NCBI GenBank assembly: GCA_903995115.1
Contig: LR877165.1
Location: 124,001 to 188,000 of the forward strand
From: Angomonas deanei
Taxonomy: Eukaryota; Euglenozoa; Kinetoplastea; Trypanosomatida; Trypanosomatidae
Direction: 5' to 3'
Length of the DNA: 64,000 nt
Shown here: in pieces, positions 30,340-40,215 of the stretch
Layout: the number at the start of each line of letters is the position of its first letter
How positions within the stretch are numbered: position 1 is the first letter of the stretch
Program-made: the position numbers and the translations under genes
The notes under the pieces: generated by a model
The model's database searches: none
What the model saw: only the letters and a program-made list of their open reading frames with translations
Told to the model about the DNA's origin: nothing

Positions 30340-33300
30340 TTAAAACTTTCCGGCTCCCAGAGGGACAAACTCACGAGGGGCCTCCGCAAACGGGTACTTG
30401 AGTAGCGCCGAGGCGTCCTTTATCATACGTTCGGCAGCGTCAATGCGGGCCTTCAGAAACGCTTTTTCTTCCGCGTTTGCCGACTTCATCCGTTGTTGCA
30501 TCTTTTCGATCCCCTCCTTGAGGTCCTTGATCAGCTGTGAGGTGCTGTTGACCTTGGCGGGGGTGTTCTGGATACGACAAATCTCGCTCATGGTGTTCAG
30601 CAGGATATCGGCGTTGGTGTCTTCGTCAGAAATACCAAATAGGGCGATCGTGGTGGCGGGGGCGGCGAGGATGGACTTGAAAATATCCAGCGGCTCATTC
30701 GGGTCGTCCTGAAGAACGTCAATGTAGTGGTGCACGGCGTCGAACACGGCGGTAAAGATGAGGGACGACACCAGCACATCCTCGGTCGGTTTAGTCACCT
30801 TCTGTCGAAGGTTCAGGACCACCACCATCATACCAGGGTCCTCCGTCTCCAGGGCGGGGTACACATTGTCAATGCCAACCGACATGAAGTGATCAAACTC
30901 CTCGTGGCTGTGGACCATGTGAGAGGTGACCCCCGCGATGCGAGGACCAGTGATGGGGGTGCCCTCCAGCTCAAAGCGGTGGTACATGGCCTCCACATCG
31001 ACGGGTAGCAAATCAGCGCTAATGTCGTCCTTCACGAGTGTCATGGACAGCTCCAGTTCACCGCTGATGGGGCCTTTCACGTAACTATTCTTGACCGCCC
31101 CGCTGCACATGACCCCCAGCACCTGGTACGCCACCTTGCGGAGCGCGCGGAGGGAGAAGGCATAGCGAATGCTTGTCTCGGCGGTGATGATGCCGGTATT
31201 CTTGCCCGAGAGGAATGCCCCAATCACACGGTTCATGTACTCAGAGTCTCGCAGCTGCTCGCCCTCGTCCAGCGTAATCACCTCATCGCCATCGAAGCGG
31301 ATGGCACCGCCGGGGGAACTCACAAAGACGGTATTCTCCTGGACCGCCACCGTGCCACCTCCGCGGAGGTCCTGGCCGTAGCAAATAATAGAATGGATCC
31401 TGGTCGGGTCATCCGCGGACGAACTCTTTGCCGTCGTCTTCTTCTCCTCCACCGCCCTTGTCCCGCCGTTGTTCTTGTTTTCGTTTTCCTTCTGGTCCTG
31501 CTCGCTAAGATAGGCTTTCGGCTCATTCTTCTCAAAGTCCTTCAGCAAACCCTCCGCATCTCTCACCATTTCCTGTAGGCGGTCCAAAATTTCTTTCAGT
31601 TCAGGGCTTCTGGTTTCCTCGTAGTTTCGTCGGATGGTCGGCTCCGCGTCGTTTCGGATACCACTGATGAACTTGACAATACTACCCGGGTTGGTGGGTC
31701 TATTGCACACCTCCCCAAGTCTCTTCTGGACGTTCAACATGAGGTTGGCCCGTTTCTCATCCCCGCCGATGCCGAGGAGCGCGACGGTGAAGCACGGTCC
31801 GCCGAGGGCGTAGTGATACAAGGCGCGAGGTACCAGAGGGCTCTGATCGAGAACACTGTTGTACACACCAATGTTCTCCCCGGCGAAACTGGCACTGAGG
31901 GAGCAAACCAGCACGTCCCCGTCTACGCGCAGCTTCAAGATGATGGAACAGAATATCAGCCCGTGGTCACGCCCCGACTCCCCGCTTCCCCGTTTCTTTG
32001 CGGCGGTCAAAAGAGAGTCAAACTCGGAGAAGGTTTTCACACGCCGGTTGCTCACCCCGTGAACGCAGGAGCCAAAAATGGGGGAAATGGCGACGACTAG
32101 TTTTTGGGACTTTCCATTGCTGACCAACAAATCCGTCACCGACTCGCCGTTCAGCTTGACAATGGATACATTCATGCTGCCTCTGGTGGGGCCGTTCGAC
32201 AGGCGGGTGAGAAGCGTCTTGACGACCGTTTTCAGCACAACCGAAGAGGCAGAGGAGGAGCGACTGTCGGCGCCGAGGATGGAGGCATTGCAACCACTCA
32301 TCACCGTGTCGCAGAGGAGGCTCAGGACGTTGCTGTCCACCGACTGTGCCCGGCTGGGCAACTCGGCCACCTCATCCACCTCGTACTCCTCAAAGTCGTC
32401 TTCCGTCGTGGCAATAACGAGCGTGTTGTCGTAGGTAACATTGGAGGTTTCCTTGCACTGTGGGTCAATGAGTACCAGTGTCCTAATCTTGGTGGAGGGT
32501 GAGAACGCCTTGCTACCGGAGGTGACGTCGGAGCCGTGGGACGACAAGCCGACCGCCGCCGTTCCGGCTGGTGACCGATTCACTTCGTCCGCGGAGGAGA
32601 GAGAGCCGATACTATTGATATCAATAATGTCCAGGTCGATCTCCCGCTGACTCGGCCACGCCGGACCACCAGGGCCAATCACCGTAGACCCTGGGAGCGT
32701 CTTGCGAATACTATTTTGCTTCGGTCGCTGCTTGAGGGCATTATGGGAGTCCGTTCGTTGCACACTCACCTCGTCAAAGTTGATGAAACCCGTGCTTGCC
32801 TTGGAGTTGCGGTTCACGTAGCCATCGTTCACGCTGCTCACCGCCGGGGCCAGTGGGTCCTCTCCTTTGCCGAAGCTGGTCGGCTGTGCGCTCTTCACGC
32901 TGCCCTGACGACCTGGGAGTAGGTTGGCTCCTGGTGGCTTTTCCTTGGAGGGGCTGGGAGCGGTATTGCCGAGTTGCTTGCTAGGGGTCACCACCTTCGG
33001 CTGCTGACGGGAGACGGCGACGGGGAAGACGGGGGTGCCGGACGCGATGGTCTTCTGTGTATTCCTGCGTGACTGCGCCAGTTCCTCCGGCGACGGCCGC
33101 ATCACATATGTTGATGGGTTCTTTAGAATAGCCTTTGCCTCGGCTAGCTGGGCTTTCAAGACATCCCGCTTGCCGCTCTCCATCTGCGAATCGTTGTTGG
33201 ACAGCTCGGATTCCACCAACTCGATGAAGCGGGTGACGCTTCCGACATGGTTGGTCTTGTTGTTAATGGAGCATAGCGTGAACTGTGTGTGCAGTGCCTG

Positions 33301-36156
33301 CAGACAGTCCGCCGTGTCGCTTTCGCCAACCGCAAGAACAGAAACGGAGAAGGTAGGGCCACCCAAGGCGCCGTAGAATAGGGCGAAAGGAGCCGGGTCG
33401 GCGCGCTTGAGGACGGAGCGGTAGATATTGCTGTTGATCCCCGCATCGGTGATCATGAGGGACGAGAGAATCACATCATCCTTCTTCACCTGCTTCAGCA
33501 GGAGGGAGATGACAATGATGCCTGAACTCTGCTGACTACGTTTGGAGTAGTTGGCCGCCTTGTACCCATCCGCGATCAACTTGATCACCTGCTGCTGGCT
33601 CGTCACCTTCACATAGCCGACCCCGTCTAGCGTCACCCCAAAGTAGGGAGAAGTGGCGAACGTGGTGCGCTCCAGACGGCTCGTTTCCCCCAGCAAGTCC
33701 TCTGTCAGCCCACCGCAAACAAAAGCGACGGAGAGCATCATCTCAGCGCCCTTGGGGATGTTGGTGTACACATCCTCAATGCACTCTCGCATCGCAATGA
33801 AGACACCGACTTCGGAGGTTTCCGTTGCGGAAAGGAGGAGCGCCGTGTTCGTACCGGCAAGAAACTTCTTTCGAATTTCACCAATCATTCGGGATGCCAC
33901 CGTTTTTTCATTGGTCGTTTTGTAGGCCAGGAACTCGTCCACGTTAAAGAAGCGAGGGGCGTCGGAGGTGCCACAGTTGACCTCGATGACTGGTCTGTTC
34001 TTCAGCTGTGTAATGGTAACCCCATCCCGCTTTGGCTGGCCGTCGTTGACGTAAATCACAACCGACTTCACTTGGTTCTCGCCCCTTCGCTTCTTCATGG
34101 CGCTATCCAAGTCGTACGACAGACTATTGTCCTTCTGTACCGCGTCGTTTTGGCGTAGTACCGCGGCCTCATCCTTCAGATAGGGTGCCTGAGGCATCGA
34201 CTGCCTCTTTTTATCGGGTGACCGCTGGTTCTTTCGTTGTCGGTGCACCGCCTTCATTAGGTTTATGCCGCTACCCCCTGTTAAGTCGAGGGAGGCCGCT
34301 ATCTCCTGCTGTTTCTGCATCGCCTTCTGTTGCTCCGCCTCCCGCTCCTGTTTCGCCTCTTCCTGACGACGCTTCTCCTCCTCGATCTTTTGTTGCTTGC
34401 GCTTCTCCATGAATGCCCGGACACGCTCCTTGCGCTCCTCGTTCGCGGTCTTCTCCTCCTTTGCGCGGGCCAGCCTAGCGTCAATGTTGGCCTCGTTCGC
34501 CTTGTCTCCGGCCGTCTTGTCCGTGCCCATGCTCGACTTGGAGAAGGAGGACATCCAGTACCCCCCGTTTTTAAACTCTCCCAGTCTGCGAATCCCCGCT
34601 GTCCGCTTTGCCTCCGAGTTGACGGCGTTGTTGAAGCTAGACCCATTCTTCGCGGCGGGGTGTCGGATAGACGTTCGGCGGAGAATTCCCTCCGGCTGGT
34701 GCGCCACCTGGCCGCCGGTGCTACCCTCGCCGGAAACGCGTCTATCCCCCGACGTCGTCGCCGGCGTCGGTGTCTTCTTGCTGGACGTGGTGAGCGGTGC
34801 GGCGGTGGGGAACAGCGGGAGCGCCGAGTTGGCATTGCCGTAACTCCCGCCCAGGTCATCCCAGACGTACTCTGTGGGGAGGGCATCTCCCTTCTGGCGG
34901 TTTACCTCTGTCGGCCCGCAGACGGGCAACACGGACAGGAGTGGTTTGGAGGCGGTCTTAGTTTTGCTGTCCGACTGTTTCGGTGTATTTCCGCTGTAGG
35001 CACCGGTGATGGACAAGAGCGAGGCCGTCTTGCTGTCGGAGGCGTTGGTTTCTTTCGGCCTGTTGGGCGGTGGGATCTTTTTCCACGACGAGTGGCGACT
35101 AGACGGACGTGGGGTCGGGGTGGAGGCGGAGTGGCTAGAGTCGGATACCCAATTGCCATCCAAGTAGTTGTACGCGTAGCCCTCCTTTTGCTTGGCGTCC
35201 TCGAACGTGCGGGGCTTCTTTGCGCCGCTGGTGGGCGAACCCGCCTTGGCGGTCGTGCTAAGAGGCGTGCGGGGGGTTTTCTTGGGAAATGGTGCCGCGC
35301 GCGCGTTGGGGTTTCGATTCAGAAACGCCTCCAGGTCGAATCCCTCAAACTCCGCCTTGGTGCTTTCCCGCTTCGTCGAGCTTTTTCGCGGAGAATCGGG
35401 CTCCAAATAGCCTTTCAATAGTGCGTCTACGTCGACGGCAAAATCGCCTCCGGGGACACCGGCGGGAAACGGAGGTGGAAGAAGGGAACTGCGTCTATTG
35501 TTGCTGACCGCACTGCCAGTGGCGGCTGACGGCTTCCGCACCTCTGCCGGTTTCCGGGCCTCCACCGGCTGAACTGCGGTGGCTTTACGTGGCCCGGAGC
35601 TAACGGAAGAGCCGATAGTGTCTACTGTGAGACGCTTAAAGGACGGCTGCCGTCCAAAACCTAACTCGTACCCGTGAAGAAATGTTTCTATACCAAAGTT
35701 GAACCCTACCGCATCGGATGGTCGTGTAGATCCACCCTGCCTGGCTTTCGCTGTTTTCGGCTCACTAAAGGGAAAGTCAAACTCCTTGAAAAGGTTATAA
35801 GGAGCAGCTTTTGTGCTGTTGTTATTGTTTGCGCTATTGGTGTTCGGTTTCGTTCCCGACGCGGGGAGAGAAGCCGCTAGTTGCCGCCCAACGAGCGGTA
35901 AGGTATCAAAATCGGCCCCACTAGAATTATCCACGCTAGAAACACCAAACATGGAAGTACTTTTAGCGCTTATACTGTCGCTACTGAGGCCGACACCAAG
36001 GTAATCCCCAAGTGAAACGGCCGGCGGGGCTTCTATCAAACTGACAGACTCGGCGTCGTCGTAGTCATATTGTAACTTCGAAGAATCAACATTACGTTTT
36101 GTGCTACTACCTTTCATGTCATCAAAATAGTTATACGTGCCGGAAAATTCCGTCAT
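30340..36156 (-). CDS. Largest pseudokinesin-family protein: charged coiled coil plus three kinesin-like units (1938 aa)
   Basis: The ATG at 36156 (MTEFSGTYNYF) lies 24 bases after the acceptor TTTTTCCTTCTAG. About 590 residues of Ser/Pro/Lys-rich disordered sequence precede a Glu/Lys/Arg/Gln-rich helix (about 590-690, repeats like EEEKRRQEEAKQERE) that should form a coiled coil or single alpha-helix. Units lie at about 715-1050, 1210-1545 and 1587-1938. Unit 3 aligns best with kinesin: FDGDEV, FLSGKNTGII at the GYN strand without P-loop, LSMTLVKDDISADLL for 'VSYxEIYxExxxDLL', ITGPRIAGVT for the 'V.GL' loop, and DVLVSSLIF for the VDLAGS strand. Units 1 and 2 end with LGGPxF[ST]V followed by GSVTRFI or GSIVKFI. 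All three lack ATP and switch motifs. First giant gene of the block in transcription order. Role unknown. Confidence 0.86.
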   Translation of the reverse strand: MTEFSGTYNYFDDMKGSSTKRNVDSSKLQYDYDDAESVSLIEAPPAVSLGDYLGVGLSSDSISAKSTSMFGVSSVDNSSGADFDTLPLVGRQLAASLPASGTKPNTNSANNNNSTKAAPYNLFKEFDFPFSEPKTAKARQGGSTRPSDAVGFNFGIETFLHGYELGFGRQPSFKRLTVDTIGSSVSSGPRKATAVQPVEARKPAEVRKPSAATGSAVSNNRRSSLLPPPFPAGVPGGDFAVDVDALLKGYLEPDSPRKSSTKRESTKAEFEGFDLEAFLNRNPNARAAPFPKKTPRTPLSTTAKAGSPTSGAKKPRTFEDAKQKEGYAYNYLDGNWVSDSSHSASTPTPRPSSRHSSWKKIPPPNRPKETNASDSKTASLLSITGAYSGNTPKQSDSKTKTASKPLLSVLPVCGPTEVNRQKGDALPTEYVWDDLGGSYGNANSALPLFPTAAPLTTSSKKTPTPATTSGDRRVSGEGSTGGQVAHQPEGILRRTSIRHPAAKNGSSFNNAVNSEAKRTAGIRRLGEFKNGGYWMSSFSKSSMGTDKTAGDKANEANIDARLARAKEEKTANEERKERVRAFMEKRKQQKIEEEKRRQEEAKQEREAEQQKAMQKQQEIAASLDLTGGSGINLMKAVHRQRKNQRSPDKKRQSMPQAPYLKDEAAVLRQNDAVQKDNSLSYDLDSAMKKRRGENQVKSVVIYVNDGQPKRDGVTITQLKNRPVIEVNCGTSDAPRFFNVDEFLAYKTTNEKTVASRMIGEIRKKFLAGTNTALLLSATETSEVGVFIAMRECIEDVYTNIPKGAEMMLSVAFVCGGLTEDLLGETSRLERTTFATSPYFGVTLDGVGYVKVTSQQQVIKLIADGYKAANYSKRSQQSSGIIVISLLLKQVKKDDVILSSLMITDAGINSNIYRSVLKRADPAPFALFYGALGGPTFSVSVLAVGESDTADCLQALHTQFTLCSINNKTNHVGSVTRFIELVESELSNNDSQMESGKRDVLKAQLAEAKAILKNPSTYVMRPSPEELAQSRRNTQKTIASGTPVFPVAVSRQQPKVVTPSKQLGNTAPSPSKEKPPGANLLPGRQGSVKSAQPTSFGKGEDPLAPAVSSVNDGYVNRNSKASTGFINFDEVSVQRTDSHNALKQRPKQNSIRKTLPGSTVIGPGGPAWPSQREIDLDIIDINSIGSLSSADEVNRSPAGTAAVGLSSHGSDVTSGSKAFSPSTKIRTLVLIDPQCKETSNVTYDNTLVIATTEDDFEEYEVDEVAELPSRAQSVDSNVLSLLCDTVMSGCNASILGADSRSSSASSVVLKTVVKTLLTRLSNGPTRGSMNVSIVKLNGESVTDLLVSNGKSQKLVVAISPIFGSCVHGVSNRRVKTFSEFDSLLTAAKKRGSGESGRDHGLIFCSIILKLRVDGDVLVCSLSASFAGENIGVYNSVLDQSPLVPRALYHYALGGPCFTVALLGIGGDEKRANLMLNVQKRLGEVCNRPTNPGSIVKFISGIRNDAEPTIRRNYEETRSPELKEILDRLQEMVRDAEGLLKDFEKNEPKAYLSEQDQKENENKNNGGTRAVEEKKTTAKSSSADDPTRIHSIICYGQDLRGGGTVAVQENTVFVSSPGGAIRFDGDEVITLDEGEQLRDSEYMNRVIGAFLSGKNTGIITAETSIRYAFSLRALRKVAYQVLGVMCSGAVKNSYVKGPISGELELSMTLVKDDISADLLPVDVEAMYHRFELEGTPITGPRIAGVTSHMVHSHEEFDHFMSVGIDNVYPALETEDPGMMVVVLNLRQKVTKPTEDVLVSSLIFTAVFDAVHHYIDVLQDDPNEPLDIFKSILAAPATTIALFGISDEDTNADILLNTMSEICRIQNTPAKVNSTSQLIKDLKEGIEKMQQRMKSANAEEKAFLKARIDAAERMIKDASALLKYPFAEAPREFVPLGAGKF

Positions 36157-36180
36157 TTCACTATTACTAACAAACGCAAG

Positions 36181-36194
36181 CTAGAAGGAAAAAC
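36181..36194 (-). promoter_or_regulatory. Predicted spliced-leader acceptor for the 36156 gene
   Basis: The minus strand reads GTTTTTCCTTCTAG with the AG at 36182-36181, leaving a 24-base leader before the ATG at 36156. Confidence 0.65.
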
Positions 36195-36851
36195 AAAATT
36201 AAATCGCAACTTAACGAAAATTTCTACTTTCAACTGGCGCGGTTATCGCAAGAAAAAAAAACAGCTACGAATCAGAATAAATAATAAAAAAAAAAAAGGG
36301 AAAACAAAAGCAAACAACTATTCCTTTTTGGGGGTTAAGAAAATCAAAGAAAGAAAGAAAGACATGTAAGCAAAATTTCCCAACATCAAGAGGAGAAAGA
36401 ACACATATTTAATATTAGAAATTCTTCTTTTTTTTTTTTTTTTATATAACAGGGCAGACTCTACAGGAAAGGAGTTCCGAATTTATTTGAACCCTCAGGA
36501 TCAAACTAGTGAAGATCGTAATATTTCAAGGATAGGGAAAAGTATATATATATAATAAAACACAAAAAAAAAAAAAATCAAAATATCCTCTTCGAAAAAA
36601 AAAAAAAAAAAACACGCGCCGAAGTGAGCGAAATATGACGAGGAAAAAAAAGATCAAATGCACGTCAATATATACACATGTATTAACGCGTAATTTTTTC
36701 TCATCTCCATTATATTTATTCAACTTATTCTTTATTTATTTTTTTGCTCGTCTCTTCTATTTTTATATATTATTTAAATATCGTTGCTCGCTTGTGGGGG
36801 ATTACAGCTTTTATTCGCTTTTATTTTTATTTTATTTTTTATTGTGCAAGC

Positions 36852-36874
36852 AAAAAAAAAAAAAAAAAAAAAAA
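36852..36874 (+). repeat. A23 homopolymer
   Basis: Twenty-three uninterrupted A, the longest homopolymer I found, followed 18 bases later by T15. Read on the minus strand it is a T23 tract. Confidence 0.9.
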
Positions 36875-36998
36875 CACTCGCATATTTAATGATTTTTTTT
36901 TTTTTTTCATTAATATTCTTAACAATAGCAACGTAGAGACAAAATAAAGTGAAATAATATTAATAATACAATAATAAAATTAAAAGAAAAGTGGAAAA

Positions 36999-37979
36999 TC
37001 AATTTACAAATGTGACAGCAGAGCGGGTCCGTTGACGACGGGAAGATATGTCATTAAAATACACGGAGCGTCGTCCGCCACCGGCCTTGCTTGCGTCTGC
37101 CGTCTGGGTCTTGTCCTGTTGGTCGGCATCTTCGCCGTCAAGCATGAAGAAACTACTTTTTTGTGAAAGTCCATACCCACTTCCGTAGTCACCTGAGCCG
37201 TCCGACGAATAAAAGGAATTAAATGCACTCGCAGAAAATTTACTTTCATTTCCAGCGTTGGCAAATGAGCCGGCTGATTTCGAAGGGGCATTCTTTTCAT
37301 CCATTGGTTTCACATCAATGTCAATCCTAAAATTTCCCCCATAGAGGCTATTATAATTGTAAGGATTGTTGGTCAAATCCATCGTACTTCCCATATTACT
37401 TCTAGTGCGTTGCGATCCGCGACGAACGGCCGGTGTGCGGGACGAACGATCAGGAGGGTACGTGCCGCGTCGTCTCTCCGCAGAGCTGTAAGAATTACCG
37501 ACACTTCGATTTGTACTATAATTGTTATAATTATCATAAGTGTTATTATAATTATTGTCGTTCATGTGGTTATCACGTGGTGTTTTTCTATCCGCCTCTT
37601 CGCTGTCACGGGAGGGAGCAACCGGTAAACTACCCTTCCCTGATTTCCCCTTGAAAAACGAATTGTATATACTGCTCTTCCTCTCTTTTGACTTCGACTT
37701 ATTTTTTTGTGGAGAGCTGGCCTCCTTGTCACCTTTCCGTGATTTCTCTTCGTTTCTGGATAGTCGTCGCTGGGAACTGCTGTCTCTGTATTCGTCTGGA
37801 TTAATACTTCGGCTCTGTGCAGCTTGAGGGTACGAATTGCGTTGGGCGTTCATATTATTATAATTGTACATGTACGGCGTGTGGTAAAAATTAGGCTGGT
37901 ATATTGGTGCAGTTGCCATGGCATTATTGTTGCCTCCGTGATAATTAAATGCACCATATCCTCCCGCGTATCCGTACAT
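36999..37979 (-). CDS. Asn/Tyr/Gly/Ser-rich hypothetical protein, 326 aa
   Basis: ATG at 37979 (MYGYAGGYGAFNYHGG). Residues 1-60 are Tyr/Asn/Gly-rich, 60-115 are basic Lys/Ser/Arg (KNKSKSKERKSS), 125-165 are Asn/Tyr (NDNNYNNTYDNYNNY), and the remainder is Ser/Arg-rich with a YGSGYGLSQKSSFF stretch. No globular domain, signal peptide or membrane segment is seen, and no family recognised. Composition is prion-like or condensate-like. It is the first gene on the transcript side of the pseudokinesin block, next to the 2.58 kb gene-free interval, and resembles the small protein at 7590-8507 in layout. Codon and AT content are higher than in the giants because of Asn codons. Confidence 0.8.
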   Translation of the reverse strand: MYGYAGGYGAFNYHGGNNNAMATAPIYQPNFYHTPYMYNYNNMNAQRNSYPQAAQSRSINPDEYRDSSSQRRLSRNEEKSRKGDKEASSPQKNKSKSKERKSSIYNSFFKGKSGKGSLPVAPSRDSEEADRKTPRDNHMNDNNYNNTYDNYNNYSTNRSVGNSYSSAERRRGTYPPDRSSRTPAVRRGSQRTRSNMGSTMDLTNNPYNYNSLYGGNFRIDIDVKPMDEKNAPSKSAGSFANAGNESKFSASAFNSFYSSDGSGDYGSGYGLSQKSSFFMLDGEDADQQDKTQTADASKAGGGRRSVYFNDISSRRQRTRSAVTFVN

Positions 37980-39551
37980 TAAAAATCCCTATACTATTTT
38001 CCAATATTTTTCTATTATTCACTAGCCCGGCAGGTATTCAATAAAATTGAAGTGTGATCCACGCGCAAGCCTAGCGTTCTAACTATATTGGAGAAAAAAA
38101 AAAAAAAAAGAACTAATAATAATGAAACAAGCGTCGGGGTGTTCACTTTGAAAAGGGGAAAATTTAAAATTACTAAACGAAAAGAACAAACTCTAAAAAA
38201 AAAAAAAAAAAGAAGAGGAAGAAGAAAGGGGAAAGTGTTTAAAATAAATTTACTGGAATGCGGCAATTGCAATAAATTCATAAAATAATAAAAATTAATG
38301 TTCCAAGACAATGGTAAAACAAAACTTGATATTTTACAGCAGCGCAACACGCGTGGGCCGCTTAATGTGTTTTATTGAAAGCTCATTAAACAAAAACCCC
38401 AAAGAAAATTTATTAGTTTCACACGCCCCCGCAAAAACTTTAATTAGTGATTACCATTTTGCTCTCCTCGCAACAACAAAAAAAAAAAGTAGAAATGGCA
38501 CCCGCTGTAAATCGATCTTGAACCGTTTCGTAGGAGTCTCGCACTTCCTATTCTACTTTTGTAACATGCATAATTTTACTCTCTTAGCGGTGGGTTGATT
38601 TCAAACAGAAAACTGTCCTGCACCGTGACAATAGCAACTCACCGAATTAATTTATTTTTAATGTGTTTAAAATAGCGACCAACGACTGTAGAATTTATTG
38701 TTATTAATATTGATTCGCCGGACGCATAACAACATGTGGAAGAATTTCGCTGTGCCGGGGAACACACGATATTCAATTATAGTTTCCGACGAAGGAAAGG
38801 TTTATTTACACCCAACTGCCGTACATTAATTTTTTCTATTGTAGAAATTAAACACGCACTGAAATTTCCGATGCACGTCTTATTTTTTAACTGCTCTCCC
38901 AAGCTCGTATAGATTTTAGCTGAACGCCAAATTATTATGCATGAGCAAGTTGTCACCCTATTTATTTTTTCTCCGGCCTCCTACAAAATTGATTTTTTTT
39001 TTTTTTTTTGGCTTAGTTCGGTGGGTAAATGTCACGATTTACACTTATCGTCAGGTTCAGTATTTAGTGGCAACCGATTTCGTTAATGCGCTGCAGTTAT
39101 GAAGCGCACAAAAATTATTGGGGTTATACTCTTCACCGGAGAGGAAATAAAATAAAACCAGGAGTTTGATTGACATTTTTACCGACCTTGTCAAACTCTG
39201 CCGCGATTAAAATGGAAAGGACTTGTATACTTGAGGAACTCTCTAATTGGCTAATTGGATGCTAGTCTTGTGCTTATTTTAAAATTAATACCGAGGTATT
39301 ACAAGTCCCACTAGGAGCCAGCTATTAGTAAATATAACTGGTGGCCAATTGTTCCCAATGTTTGATGCTTCTAAAAATAAGCAGCGTATAAATAAGTGTA
39401 TTTTCACCGCTGCCGTCCCCGGTGTTTCGCTTTATTATTGTTATTATTATTTTGAAATTCTACGTTTCTGCTCCTCTGAAAAATTAAGGACACGAACAGT
39501 TCAATTTATTATTAATATTAAGCAAAGTTGTGCTTGGAGCTCCGCATTCAT

Positions 39552-39684
39552 TTAATTGTGCGAAGTATCCAGTGCACAATAATTGCATCCTCGACTTTCA
39601 CATTTTTTTTTTTTTTTACGTTAGTTGGCGCGCGGGTTCTGCATAAATATATATATATATATACAACGTGCTTCGCACAATTAA
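39552..39684. repeat. Perfect 14-base inverted repeat with 105-base spacer
   Basis: TTAATTGTGCGAAG at 39552-39565 is the exact reverse complement of CTTCGCACAATTAA at 39671-39684. The spacer contains T15 and an AT dinucleotide run. No coding signal inside. Confidence 0.85.
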
Positions 39685-39939
39685 GATTTGTGTGCTGCGA
39701 ATTTCTCATCTAATTAATTAAAGCGCGCCCGTGATGGCGGTTATATACTTTCTCATCGTTAAATTAAACCGTGCGGGCGAGTGACGTTGGTTTTCCATAC
39801 CGTAATATATAAAAAAAAGTCCACTCGCCAGGCGCAAATACCGGATTGTTCGCATCATTTTTGCCGTGATAATTATTCTACGGACACTTAAATTCTTCCC
39901 GTTGATAATTTCTTCGCCGTTCACAAGGGAAACAACATT

Positions 39940-40215
39940 ATTGCCATGGCCGCCCGCCGCATCTGTTGTTTATTTCCTTTCCTGATCCGCTGTTTTGCCT
40001 GCGAGGCTGCGGGGGCCATGCTCCGAAACCGTGGCTGTTTCTGCGGTGCCGCCCGCCGGTTTCGGTTGTCGTGGAGGGGGGCCTGCTTCCGCTTTGGGTT
40101 TCGGCCGGCGCGGCGGGACCCCTCCTTGGGGGTTGCGGATGGGGGGCCGTCGGCCGGCGGACGACCGTTTTAAGTCCGCGCCCTGCGCTGGGTGGCATTC
40201 GGCCGCCAAAAGGCA
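39940..40215. other. GC-rich island with internal hairpin
   Basis: Abrupt change from AT-rich flank to GC-rich sequence. CCGAAACCG (40023-40031) pairs with CGGTTTCGG (40057-40065), and TCGGCCGGCG recurs at 40101 and 40150. Several frames stay open on both strands simply because of the GC content. Confidence 0.6.

Larger units (their letters stand above)
36157..36998. other. Intergenic spacer rich in homopolymers, 842 bases
   Basis: No gene supported. It contains a GAAA microsatellite near 36346-36360, a T-run near 36427-36443, A-runs near 36564 and 36596, A23 at 36852-36874 and T15 at 36893-36907. The last two could pair as a hairpin about 18 bases apart. Confidence 0.6.

Noticed and set aside
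2287-36156. Reading the giant proteins as paraflagellar rod or FAZ proteins by name
   Set aside because: I cannot match any unit to a named flagellar protein; only the kinesin-like order of motifs is supported.
38505-38545. Possible tRNA T-arm on the minus strand (GGTTCAAGATC)
   Set aside because: The position that must be a pyrimidine is A, and no box A, anticodon stem or acceptor stem can be built around it.
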